Assembly (NCBI RefSeq): GCF_006265095.1
Contig: NZ_VCNK01000021.1
Coordinates: 119,583 to 183,582 of the forward strand
Source: Phaeobacter sp. B1627
Lineage (GTDB): Bacteria; Pseudomonadota; Alphaproteobacteria; Rhodobacterales; Rhodobacteraceae
Reading direction: 5' to 3'
DNA length: 64,000 bases
The notes under the pieces are model-generated. The model worked only from the letters and a program-made list of their open reading frames with translations, had not been told where the DNA came from and made no database searches. The position numbers and the translations under genes were made by a program. Positions 36,663 to 43,780 of this stretch are shown in pieces (position 1 is the first letter of the stretch; the number at the start of each line of letters is the position of its first letter).

Positions 36663-37370
36663 TCAATATCCGGTGCCGCGCAGGACAACCGCTATTGTTT
36701 CAAACAGAATCTGCAAGTCACGGCCCAATGTGATGTCACGACAGTAGGCTTCATCAATATCTGCGCGACCACGAAAACCGATATCGTTTCGATCCCCGAC
36801 TTGCCATGGCCCCGTCAGCCCGGGACGTTGCATAAAATACCAATCGGCCTCTCCGTAGAGCTCCAGTTGGTTCACCATCATCGGGCGGGCCCCCACAAGG
36901 CTCATCTGGCCGACCAGAACGTTCCACAGTTGCGGCAATTCATCGAGGGACGTCGCACGCAACAGGCCACCGAGGGGCGTAATCCGGGGATCATCTTTAA
37001 GTTTTTGCTTCTGCGCCCACTCCGCCCGCAGGCACGGATTGGCCGTCAGATGCCGGTCGAGCATCTCATCCGAATTGTGAACCATCGTGCGCAGCTTCCA
37101 CATCTGAAACACGCGCCCACCCCGGCCCAACCGCCCCTGGCGAAAAAAGGGCTGGCCGCCTTCGAGCAACAGGGCGATCGCGCAGATGGCAACAACCGGA
37201 ACAACAACCGGTACACTCAAAAGCACCAATATCACATCCAGCGCCCGCTTGCCGTACCGCATGTAGAATCCGGACCGCCTCCGGGACGAGGGATATCTGA
37301 AGCTCCCTCTCAGGTCTGCGCCGGCCAGTGGTCCCGGACCAGAAACGGCAATTTGATCAACAGATTTCAT
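36663..37370 (-). CDS. Undecaprenyl-phosphate sugar-phosphate transferase, ExoY/WcaJ type
   Basis: This 235-residue enzyme would start repeat-unit synthesis by transferring a sugar-1-phosphate to undecaprenyl phosphate. The sequence YGKRALDVILVLLSVPVVVP gives the single membrane segment. PFFRQGRLGRGGRVFQMWKL and RTM, KLKDDPRITPLGGLLR, TSLDELPQLWNVLVGQMSLV followed by GARPM, and RPGLTGPWQV are the family signature blocks. The start ATG at 37370 is preferred over an in-frame codon at 37499 because the extra 43 residues show no similarity. It lacks the long N-terminal membrane region of WcaJ/WbaP proteins and is of the short ExoY type. The 154-bp space before the kinase-like gene may hold a separate promoter. 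Confidence 0.93.
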   Translation of the reverse strand: MKSVDQIAVSGPGPLAGADLRGSFRYPSSRRRSGFYMRYGKRALDVILVLLSVPVVVPVVAICAIALLLEGGQPFFRQGRLGRGGRVFQMWKLRTMVHNSDEMLDRHLTANPCLRAEWAQKQKLKDDPRITPLGGLLRATSLDELPQLWNVLVGQMSLVGARPMMVNQLELYGEADWYFMQRPGLTGPWQVGDRNDIGFRGRADIDEAYCRDITLGRDLQILFETIAVVLRGTGY

Positions 37371-37743
37371 CTTCAAATCAGCCCCCCAACAGGCAACTCC
37401 AACTCGCCAATCGCCTCGCTTACGCGCATCTGCCGTGTTGCAGATCGGCGGCCCCTGCCGTCCTGCGCAAAATCGCTTCTGGTCGTGGCGACATAGCAAA
37501 GCGTCGACCGTGCGTTCGACTTCTTTCTATAACGATAATGAATTTATGGAAAAATAGATGTAAATCTGACCAATTGGTTACCAAAGGCAATTCACACGCA
37601 CCTTCTGCGCCCCCAAACGGCAACAAAAGCCCCCCTGGGCATGCGATTGTTGAGACATCGCGCTCAGGGCAAGTTCCGTCACGCGCGGAGAATCAGCCCC
37701 CACGAAGACGCGGGGCCGGATCTGAACAGGCAAATGCGTGCAG
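37371..37743 (-). promoter_or_regulatory. Upstream region of the ExoY-type gene, AT-rich with a perfect palindrome
   Basis: No gene is seen in this 373-bp gap between the sugar transferase start and the AraC-type stop. Positions about 37525-37600 are AT-rich against a G+C-rich background. A perfect 10-bp palindrome ACCAATTGGT lies at 37569-37578, roughly 200 bp upstream of the gene. This would suit a regulator binding site, but the regulator is unknown. Confidence 0.3.
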
Positions 37744-38769
37744 TCAGGTTGGTATTTTACGGCTGCGATAGCTGCCCGGACTTTGCCCTGTCCAGCGGCG
37801 AAACGCATCGTTGAAGCTGCTCAGGCTTGAATACCCAAGAAGATACGAAATCTCCGAAAGCGATTTCTCGTTCTGCCTGAGATAGCGCAGGGCCAGAGAT
37901 TTTCGCAAACCCTCCAGGATCGAAAAGAAACTGGTCCCTTCAGACGCGAGTTTACGCGACAGCGTGCGCTGGCTGACCCCCAGAGACCCGGCCACGTTTG
38001 CCAGACTGGCCTCGCCCTCTGACATACGCTCCATGATCAACCGTTCAACAGCAACCGCAGTCGGGGTCTGCCCATGTGTTTCAACCCGCTGCAACAGTTC
38101 GGCATGCTCCAGCAATAGCTGCAGCAACCCGGCATCCGCGCTCCGCAAGGGCTGGAGCGCATCCGCGCCCTTGAATCTGATCCGGTTGACCCTGGCGTTA
38201 TAACGCGGCACCACGCCAAGTGCTGCGAGCGCGACCTGAGAAGGGGGGGCAGCGCCATGGGTAAAGTCCACCGCTGCCGGAACAATGGCCTCAGCGCCCA
38301 ATTCCCGCAGGCTCTTTACCAGCATCGCGGCTGTGAATTCACTCCAGTGGCGCAAATCCAATTGCCCCTGTGTCCCGTAGTCCCAGCACACTTCAATCGG
38401 TCCGCTTGTCACCGCAGACAGGGCGCCAGGAGAGGATATCCTGAAAACATCACTGAGCCGCGCCAATGTCCTGAGCGCCTCTGCCACGGTCCCTGATGCC
38501 CCGATCGCGTAGCCGATCAGCCCTCCCCTGCGAAGCGTGGTCTGTTCGGCCAGACGGATCCCGATATGAGGATCGTCACATAGGGTTTCAGCCGTATGCA
38601 GCACCGCAGCATGTTCGTGCACAGGCAAGCTCGCCGAGAGTGTTTCCGCTGTGCCGTCCAGACTGGTGCAAGCCTTCAGCGCTGTAGGCAGATCGAGGCC
38701 CTGAGCCGAAGCATACTCCAGGACACCGGACAGGAAGGCGCCACCGTTCGGGGCGAACACATCCTTCAT
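37744..38769 (-). CDS. AraC-family transcriptional regulator (OruR/ArgR-type N-terminal domain)
   Basis: The 341-residue protein has an arabinose-binding-like N-terminal half of the AraC/OruR type (GGAFLSGVLEYASAQGLDLP, then IGIRLAEQTTLRRGGLIGYA). The C-terminal AraC double helix-turn-helix is seen in LANVAGSLGVSQRTLSRKLA and LSEISYLLGYSSLSSFNDAF followed by RRWTGQSPGSYR. The ATG at 38769 has GGAG about ten bases upstream, and an in-frame codon 19 residues earlier is less likely. Its target is not known. It lies next to the ExoY-type gene in the same direction, so either that gene or the divergent DgoK-like gene could be a target. Confidence 0.9.
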   Translation of the reverse strand: MKDVFAPNGGAFLSGVLEYASAQGLDLPTALKACTSLDGTAETLSASLPVHEHAAVLHTAETLCDDPHIGIRLAEQTTLRRGGLIGYAIGASGTVAEALRTLARLSDVFRISSPGALSAVTSGPIEVCWDYGTQGQLDLRHWSEFTAAMLVKSLRELGAEAIVPAAVDFTHGAAPPSQVALAALGVVPRYNARVNRIRFKGADALQPLRSADAGLLQLLLEHAELLQRVETHGQTPTAVAVERLIMERMSEGEASLANVAGSLGVSQRTLSRKLASEGTSFFSILEGLRKSLALRYLRQNEKSLSEISYLLGYSSLSSFNDAFRRWTGQSPGSYRSRKIPT

Positions 38770-39225
38770 GGCGCCACACTCCGGTTTCGTCCGGCTCTGA
38801 CCGGTGCGCCCAATGCACAGCGACAAACGGCGCTCCAGCCCCCCGGACCTTTGATTGCAGTATTCGGTTCAAGCATTCCGAGCCCTTTTGCGGCCGCACC
38901 TAGCACAGATTAACCTGTGTTAACAGATTTCAAAAATTAGCATAAAAGCCGCATCCCCACCCCATGACAAAGTAAATGGCTTTTGAAGCAAATGCGCGGC
39001 TTTCACCCCTTCCAGAAAGGCCGAAACCACGCAGCGGACCACATCCCGAGAGATGAGGTGCGGGTATTACTATCCAATTCAACAAAGGTTTCAGCCTTGC
39101 TTCCGGTTAAACTAATGACGCAAAAGGATAGGCCTCCCTGATCAAATGGAGGGGAATGGCAGTTGAGTTCGGGTGAAAATGCCTGCATCAGATCGGCGGG
39201 TACCAATCGGGATGAGGTTGCTTCG
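38770..39225 (+). promoter_or_regulatory. Divergent intergenic region between the AraC-type and DgoK-like genes
   Basis: No gene is seen in this 456-bp stretch, apart from an optional 63-base N-terminal extension of the gene at 39226. Overlapping inverted repeats lie about 135 bp upstream of the AraC-type start: CACAG/CTGTG (38904-38919) and TTAAC-CTGT-GTTAA (38910-38923). The latter resembles a CtrA box but with six rather than seven spacer bases. A GGAGGGG motif at about 39148-39154 could serve a TTG at 39163. Confidence 0.35.
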
Positions 39226-40053
39226 ATGATGGATCACCAAACAGAGGCCTGGATCGCCTTCGACGCCGACCATTTTCCACCGCGGGCATGGCGCATGGTC
39301 GGCGCAACGCCGCAGAGCGCCGCTCTCGAAGTTCGCGATTTGGCTGCAGCTGTCGCGCTGGCACCAGAAGACGATCTGCTGACTTTTGCTGAGGACGCGA
39401 CTGCCGCGCTCCCGGTCCCGGCGAAACCGACCGACCTTCCCGTCACCATGTCAGAGGATCAGGCTCACCGCATCTATCGCCTCGGCGCAATGCAGCAATC
39501 CCGCCCCTTCGGTCGGCTGCAGGGAGCGGCTGGCCGGATCAGCGGGTTTCTCAGCCTGAACAAAGATTGGGACGGTGTGATCTGTCTGCCCGGCCGACAC
39601 TATACCCACTGGGTACAGATCAGCGCCGAAGAAGTCGTGAGTTTCATCAGCTTCGCGACGCTGCCGCTGGTCAGCACGTTCTGCCCGACTGACTGCCCGA
39701 CTGGCGGCTCCCCGAGCTCTGTGGACGAGGCGGCCCTGGTTGCCGCGCTGCAGGATGTGTTGTCCAGGCCCGAAACCCTTGCCCTGCGCCTTGCTGAAGC
39801 CCGATCGATGACGCAGGCCGGTGCGACGTCCGACGCCGCCGCGCGGGGGCAAATCTGGGGCGCCGCCCTCGGTGCCGAACTGGCCGCCTCCCGGCCCTAT
39901 TGGCTGGGCCAGAACCTCGCGCTGATCGCCCCTGCAGCCCTCGCTGCGCCCTATCGAGCCGCCCTGCTGAGCCAGCACATGCCTGTCACAGAAACGGATG
40001 AAGCCCGAATGACGCTGGCCGGTTTTCTACAGGCCCGGTCGCGATGTCGCTAG
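39226..40053 (+). CDS. Degenerate 2-dehydro-3-deoxygalactonokinase (DgoK)-like protein
   Basis: The 275-residue protein aligns by eye with DgoK, a sugar-acid kinase of the ASKHA fold: AWIAFDADHFPPRAWRM corresponds to the N-terminal phosphate loop WIAVDWGTTNLRAW, and DGVICLPGRHYTHWVQ to the DGV.CLPGTH.KWV block. In both places key residues differ: DWGTTN becomes DADHFPP, and GTH has become GRH with an insertion. The usual MTGEL is absent. Activity is therefore doubtful. The start could be the ATG at 39226 or a TTG at 39163 that has the stronger ribosome site. Its 3' end overlaps the convergent gene by four bases. No partner genes for galactonate metabolism are next to it. Confidence 0.65.
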   Translation: MMDHQTEAWIAFDADHFPPRAWRMVGATPQSAALEVRDLAAAVALAPEDDLLTFAEDATAALPVPAKPTDLPVTMSEDQAHRIYRLGAMQQSRPFGRLQGAAGRISGFLSLNKDWDGVICLPGRHYTHWVQISAEEVVSFISFATLPLVSTFCPTDCPTGGSPSSVDEAALVAALQDVLSRPETLALRLAEARSMTQAGATSDAAARGQIWGAALGAELAASRPYWLGQNLALIAPAALAAPYRAALLSQHMPVTETDEARMTLAGFLQARSRCR

Positions 40054-40865
40054 CTCGGTGACAGCGCATCGGGGTTGCGAAACCGGCTGCCCGGAGCCGG
40101 TGGCGTCGCAGGGGGACCTGCAAAACACTGCGCCTGCAGCATCCACGCGTGAGCAGTGCCATGGGTCGTCCGCACCTGTGTATCCGCAAGATTGCGCACC
40201 TGCGTCACGACCTGAGCGAATTCGACCGCGCTCCCTTCAACCCTGTTGGTGTCTTGCGGCTCATTCCAGCGCCAGATGTCGCCCGAGGGGGCCGTCAGAA
40301 CCACATAGGGCGGCGACGTGGGAACAGCCAGACCGCGAACCTGATAACTCCAGCCAAAAGTCGCCACGCCGAGATGCGCAATATTGCGTATCCGGTCTGT
40401 TTCCTTGCGCTGCACTCCAAGGAGGTCAAAGATCTCCTGCCCATGGGCCCAGGTTTCCATCTGCCTCGCGGTGATTGCGCTCAATACGCTCATCCCCGGT
40501 CCGAACCATTTTATACGCGCCTTCGGATTGGCGGTCGTGCAGGCCGCAGCCAGCCGCCCGGCTCCCTCGCGCCACTCCGCAAACAAGGCCCGACCACTGA
40601 GGCCATCCAGCCAGGCGTACTGCATCTCGAGAATTTGCCCGCCCGCCGCGAGATCCATGATTTTTGGCCCCACCATTGCATCGAAAGCCTCCGCTCCAGA
40701 CAGGGCGGCTTCTGCCACCGCATTGAAGAAATGGAGATGTCCCAGGACGTCATTCACCGTCCAGCCTTTGAACTGCGTTCGGGCGTCAAAGATTGTGTCC
40801 GGCTGCCCGTTCAGTACCGCTGCCAGAACCTCCTGTTCCTCGTGAAAATCCTGCGCCTGCTTCAT
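40050..40865 (-). CDS. TIGR03084-like DinB/maleylpyruvate-isomerase-type metal-binding protein
   Basis: The 271-residue protein has the four-helix MDMPI/DinB-type N-terminal domain: FKGWTVNDVLGHLHFFNAVA, then ARQMETWAHGQEIFDLLG, with histidines in GHLH and AHGQ as likely metal ligands. The continuing segment RIRNIAHLGVATFGWSYQVR is typical of proteins annotated as TIGR03084. Its substrate is unknown. Proteins of this fold include mycothiol-dependent isomerases, but organisms of this type do not make mycothiol, so only the fold is claimed. It starts with ATG at 40865 after a CCAGGAGGATGACAGC ribosome site and converges on the DgoK-like gene with a four-base overlap. Confidence 0.7.
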   Translation of the reverse strand: MKQAQDFHEEQEVLAAVLNGQPDTIFDARTQFKGWTVNDVLGHLHFFNAVAEAALSGAEAFDAMVGPKIMDLAAGGQILEMQYAWLDGLSGRALFAEWREGAGRLAAACTTANPKARIKWFGPGMSVLSAITARQMETWAHGQEIFDLLGVQRKETDRIRNIAHLGVATFGWSYQVRGLAVPTSPPYVVLTAPSGDIWRWNEPQDTNRVEGSAVEFAQVVTQVRNLADTQVRTTHGTAHAWMLQAQCFAGPPATPPAPGSRFRNPDALSPS

Positions 40866-41175
40866 GCTGTCATCCTCCTGGGGTCAGAAACCACTGCCTC
40901 CTGCAGCTTCGCGATATTTGCGAATCCCTGCAACAGATGCGCGGCAGGATGACGTATCGGAAACAATCGGGCGTCCGAGGGCAAACTGTAGACATAATTC
41001 GCTGAACTCCCGCCCATTTTTAGCTAAATTTGAGAATAATTGAGATCTCCGGCTTCGCATTTCTATGCTTGCCGCGTGCGGGTGGCCTGAGTCCTTTTCC
41101 GGCGGAGCCGAACGAAACTGCGCCACAGATCCGCGTGCTGACCATTGAGACAATCATTTTGAGGGGAAAGTGACA
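40866..41175 (+). promoter_or_regulatory. Upstream region of the acidic protein gene
   Basis: No gene is supported here. An AT-rich stretch at about 41015-41050 could contain the promoter of the acidic protein. A GAGGGG ribosome site lies nine bases before its ATG. Small open frames in this 310-bp gap have no recognisable features. Confidence 0.3.
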
Positions 41176-42288
41176 ATGACATGGGCATCTTTTAACTGGG
41201 GCGGATCATCCTGGGGCAAATCCTACAGCTTTGGCGGAAAATCGCAGTTTGGCGGCCATTCGAGTAGCTGGAACAACGACGGCTGGACCTACAGCCCGTG
41301 GTCGGGCTGTGAGGAGAAATCCGAGGCCAGATCCCATGATCATGACGACAAGGATGATGACAAAAGCGGCTGGGGCGCAGAATGGGGCCGTGGCAAGCAC
41401 CCGTCAGATGATGAAAATGACGACAGCCGCGGCAAAGACTGCGATGATCGTGATGATAAAGGGCACGCCGGGCGCGGCGGCCGGGATCGCCATGACGACG
41501 ATCGTGGTGGGCGCGATAAACATTGGTCGGATAGAGATGATGATGACTGCGGTGACCACGGCCATGGCCACGGGCGCAAGGACGATGATCACAGGGGAGA
41601 CAGCCGGGGCGACGATGACTGCGATAAACCCGTCACTCCGCCCGTAGAGGATCCGGACCGCTGTGACGATGAGACCCCGGATGATCCCGGCGGAGACGAA
41701 GACGGCAAGATTACAGTCGACTTCACACTCGGCGACAGTCAGCAGCTGACTATGGAAGTCAGCCAGACCGCCGAAGGAACGCTGTTTTTCAAACTCGCCC
41801 CCACGTCCTGGGACAGTGAAGAGACCGACCTGGACGGGATTTTCATGAACCTGACCGACGACAGCACCGCTGAGGGGCTTCATATCCACCCTGATGCGAA
41901 CGCCATTCCCCTGACCGCACAGGAAATCAATCCCAATGGGGCCAACTCGTTGTCCGATGGCACCACCCTGTCCGAGAATTTCGACATCGGCCTGCAATTC
42001 GGTCAGGTGGAGAACAGCTCAGACGGGTTTGTGCAGACGTTGAACTTTACGCTCTGGTCCGACAATGGGCCGCTCACGCTTGATGATATCGACCTGAGCC
42101 GGATCGCCCTGGTCACCGGGCTTGATGACGATGACCCAGAGGTCATTGTAGGCGGGCTGAGCGATGACGCGGAGGATCCGGCTGCGGCAACTCTGGACGA
42201 TATCCTCGGCCTTATGTCGCAGGATGTGCCCGACGAGGACGCCGAGGAGGCTGCGGAGGAAGAAGGCGAGCTGGAAGATATCATCTGA
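41176..42288 (+). CDS. Asp/His-rich acidic protein of unknown function
   Basis: The 370-residue protein has three parts. Residues 1-45 are rich in Gly, Ser, Trp and Phe (WASFNWGGSSWGKSYSFGG). Residues about 50-170 are a low-complexity run of Asp, His, Arg, Lys and Gly (DDKDDDKSGWG, DHGHGHGRKDDDHRGD). The last 195 residues look folded and beta-rich (ITVDFTLGDSQQLTMEVSQ) and end in an extremely acidic tail (DEDAEEAAEEEGELEDII). No signal peptide is present. The composition suggests calcium or other metal binding and perhaps export by a type I system, but no secretion genes are nearby. The start ATG at 41176 is preferred to the GTG at 41170 on ribosome-site spacing. A strong terminator follows. 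No family was recognised. Confidence 0.8.
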   Translation: MTWASFNWGGSSWGKSYSFGGKSQFGGHSSSWNNDGWTYSPWSGCEEKSEARSHDHDDKDDDKSGWGAEWGRGKHPSDDENDDSRGKDCDDRDDKGHAGRGGRDRHDDDRGGRDKHWSDRDDDDCGDHGHGHGRKDDDHRGDSRGDDDCDKPVTPPVEDPDRCDDETPDDPGGDEDGKITVDFTLGDSQQLTMEVSQTAEGTLFFKLAPTSWDSEETDLDGIFMNLTDDSTAEGLHIHPDANAIPLTAQEINPNGANSLSDGTTLSENFDIGLQFGQVENSSDGFVQTLNFTLWSDNGPLTLDDIDLSRIALVTGLDDDDPEVIVGGLSDDAEDPAAATLDDILGLMSQDVPDEDAEEAAEEEGELEDII

Positions 42289-42318
42289 TACTGACACCTC
42301 GGGATTTGAAACGCAGCA

Positions 42319-42360
42319 GCCAGTAACGGGGAACGAATAGCTCCCCGTTGCTGGCATTTT
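42319..42360 (+). terminator. Rho-independent terminator after the acidic protein gene
   Basis: A 14-bp stem pairs GCCAGTAACGGGGA (42319-42332) with TCCCCGTTGCTGGC (42342-42355), with one G-U pair and a nine-base loop, followed by ATTTT. Confidence 0.85.
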
Positions 42361-42386
42361 GCGGCCGGAGCCGTGCCGCAGATATC

Positions 42387-43508
42387 TCAGGGCAGTGGCC
42401 CGGTCTGGAACAGCCGGACCTTCAAACCGCCATGCGCAATCGGCGCACCCAAGGGTAGAAACGGCAAGGCAGTGGCCCGTGCCAGTTGGGTATCACTGGT
42501 AACGATCCCAACGCGCCACCCGGAAAAGCGGCTGCGCAGGGTTTCGCCCAACGCTCCGTAGACGGCGAACAATTGTTTCTTGTTCCCAATCCTGGCGCCA
42601 TAGGGCGGGTTTACGATGACCAGGCCGACAGGGCCGTCGGGGCGCTGCAGGTCACTGACGGCTGCGTGGGTAAACTGACAGATCTCCGACACGCCGGCCC
42701 GGTCTGCGTTTTGCCGCCCCATCTCGATCACGCCGGCATTGCGATCCGAGCCGTAAAACACCAAAGGCACATCCCGCGGCGGAGCGACGGCGCTGCGCAC
42801 GGCCTCCCAGCCGCCTGCATCAAAGGTCGCCAGTGACTGAAACGCAAAGGTCCGGCTGCGGCCCGCCGCCAGACCCCGCGCCATTTCCGCAGCCTCGATG
42901 ACAAATGTCCCCGACCCGCACATCGGGTCCAGCACCGGTTCCTGCCCCTGATACCCGCAGGCCCCCAGCATCAATGCCGCAAGCGTTTCACGCATCGGCG
43001 CCTTTCCCACCGCGACCTTGTGACCGCGCTTGTGCAGCCCCTCCCCCGAGGTATCGACGCTGAATATGCAGGTATTGTCATCGATCCGGACCTTGACTGT
43101 CACTTCGGCGTCCGGCGAAATCGGCGCCCCGAGCTCTTCGGTGATGGCCCGCTCGATCCGCTCTGTTGCGGCGCCGGCGTGATAGATCTTTGACTTCTTG
43201 TTGGTGACGACTTCGACCTTCACCGGCACATCAGAGAGCAATGTTTCGCCCCATGGAAATTTGCGGGCCCGCTTGTCCAGCTGAGCCAGGTGGAACGCAC
43301 GAAACGATCCAATCCTGGCCAGGACCCGGGTCGCCCCCCGAAGCAGCAAATTGGCACGCCAGACATCGGGCCAGGTTCCGTCAAAGCTGACACCGCCGGG
43401 GACCTGGCGCGCCTGGAGGAAACCAAGCGTTCGGGCTTCCTGACACAGGACCTGCTCCAGCCCGGGCGTGGCTACGAGAAAGATTTCAAAGGGAGTTTCA
43501 GTGTTCAT
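42387..43508 (-). CDS. THUMP-domain class I SAM-dependent RNA methyltransferase (RlmL/YcbY N-terminal type)
   Basis: The 373-residue protein combines an N-terminal THUMP RNA-binding region (FEIFLVATPGLEQVLCQEAR, then ETLLSDVPVKVEVVTNKKSK) with a Rossmann methyltransferase domain. DPMCGSGTFVIEAAE is the SAM-binding motif and IVNPPYGARIGNKKQ carries the NPPY motif typical of N2-guanine or adenine methylation. The family acts on 23S rRNA (m2G). It lacks the second methyltransferase domain of E. coli RlmL, so it corresponds to the short form common in alphaproteobacteria. The ATG at 43508 follows GAGAG and is preferred to the ATG four codons upstream. It is divergent from the glycerol transporter operon. 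Confidence 0.88.
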   Translation of the reverse strand: MNTETPFEIFLVATPGLEQVLCQEARTLGFLQARQVPGGVSFDGTWPDVWRANLLLRGATRVLARIGSFRAFHLAQLDKRARKFPWGETLLSDVPVKVEVVTNKKSKIYHAGAATERIERAITEELGAPISPDAEVTVKVRIDDNTCIFSVDTSGEGLHKRGHKVAVGKAPMRETLAALMLGACGYQGQEPVLDPMCGSGTFVIEAAEMARGLAAGRSRTFAFQSLATFDAGGWEAVRSAVAPPRDVPLVFYGSDRNAGVIEMGRQNADRAGVSEICQFTHAAVSDLQRPDGPVGLVIVNPPYGARIGNKKQLFAVYGALGETLRSRFSGWRVGIVTSDTQLARATALPFLPLGAPIAHGGLKVRLFQTGPLP

Positions 43509-43520
43509 AGCGGCTCTCAT

Positions 43521-43780
43521 AGCCGGAATCAGCCGCCGTCGGTATCCCCAAATGCGCGGTACTTATGTCAGCAATGCAGACACATTTGACGCAGTGCAGC
43601 ATGAATTCCACCTAACCCAACGTCAGACAGCGCCGTTATGTGAAATTTTTTTATTACTAAAATTCAGATACTTATCAAAATACTAAAAAACTAGTTTGAC
43701 AATTCGAGGCCCGCAGTGAAACCTCGGGGTGAGTTGGATGAACAAACCATCCGACCTTACAGACTTTAGGGAGGAGAAAG
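43521..43780 (+). promoter_or_regulatory. Promoter/operator region of the glycerol ABC transporter operon
   Basis: An AT-rich run (about 43636-43700) precedes a perfect TTGACA at 43696-43701, but no good -10 box lies at the usual spacing. An inverted repeat CGAGG/CCTCG (43705-43709 and 43722-43726) just downstream could be an operator. A GGGAGGAG ribosome site precedes the glpV ATG. No regulator gene of the GlpR type is in the window. Confidence 0.4.
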
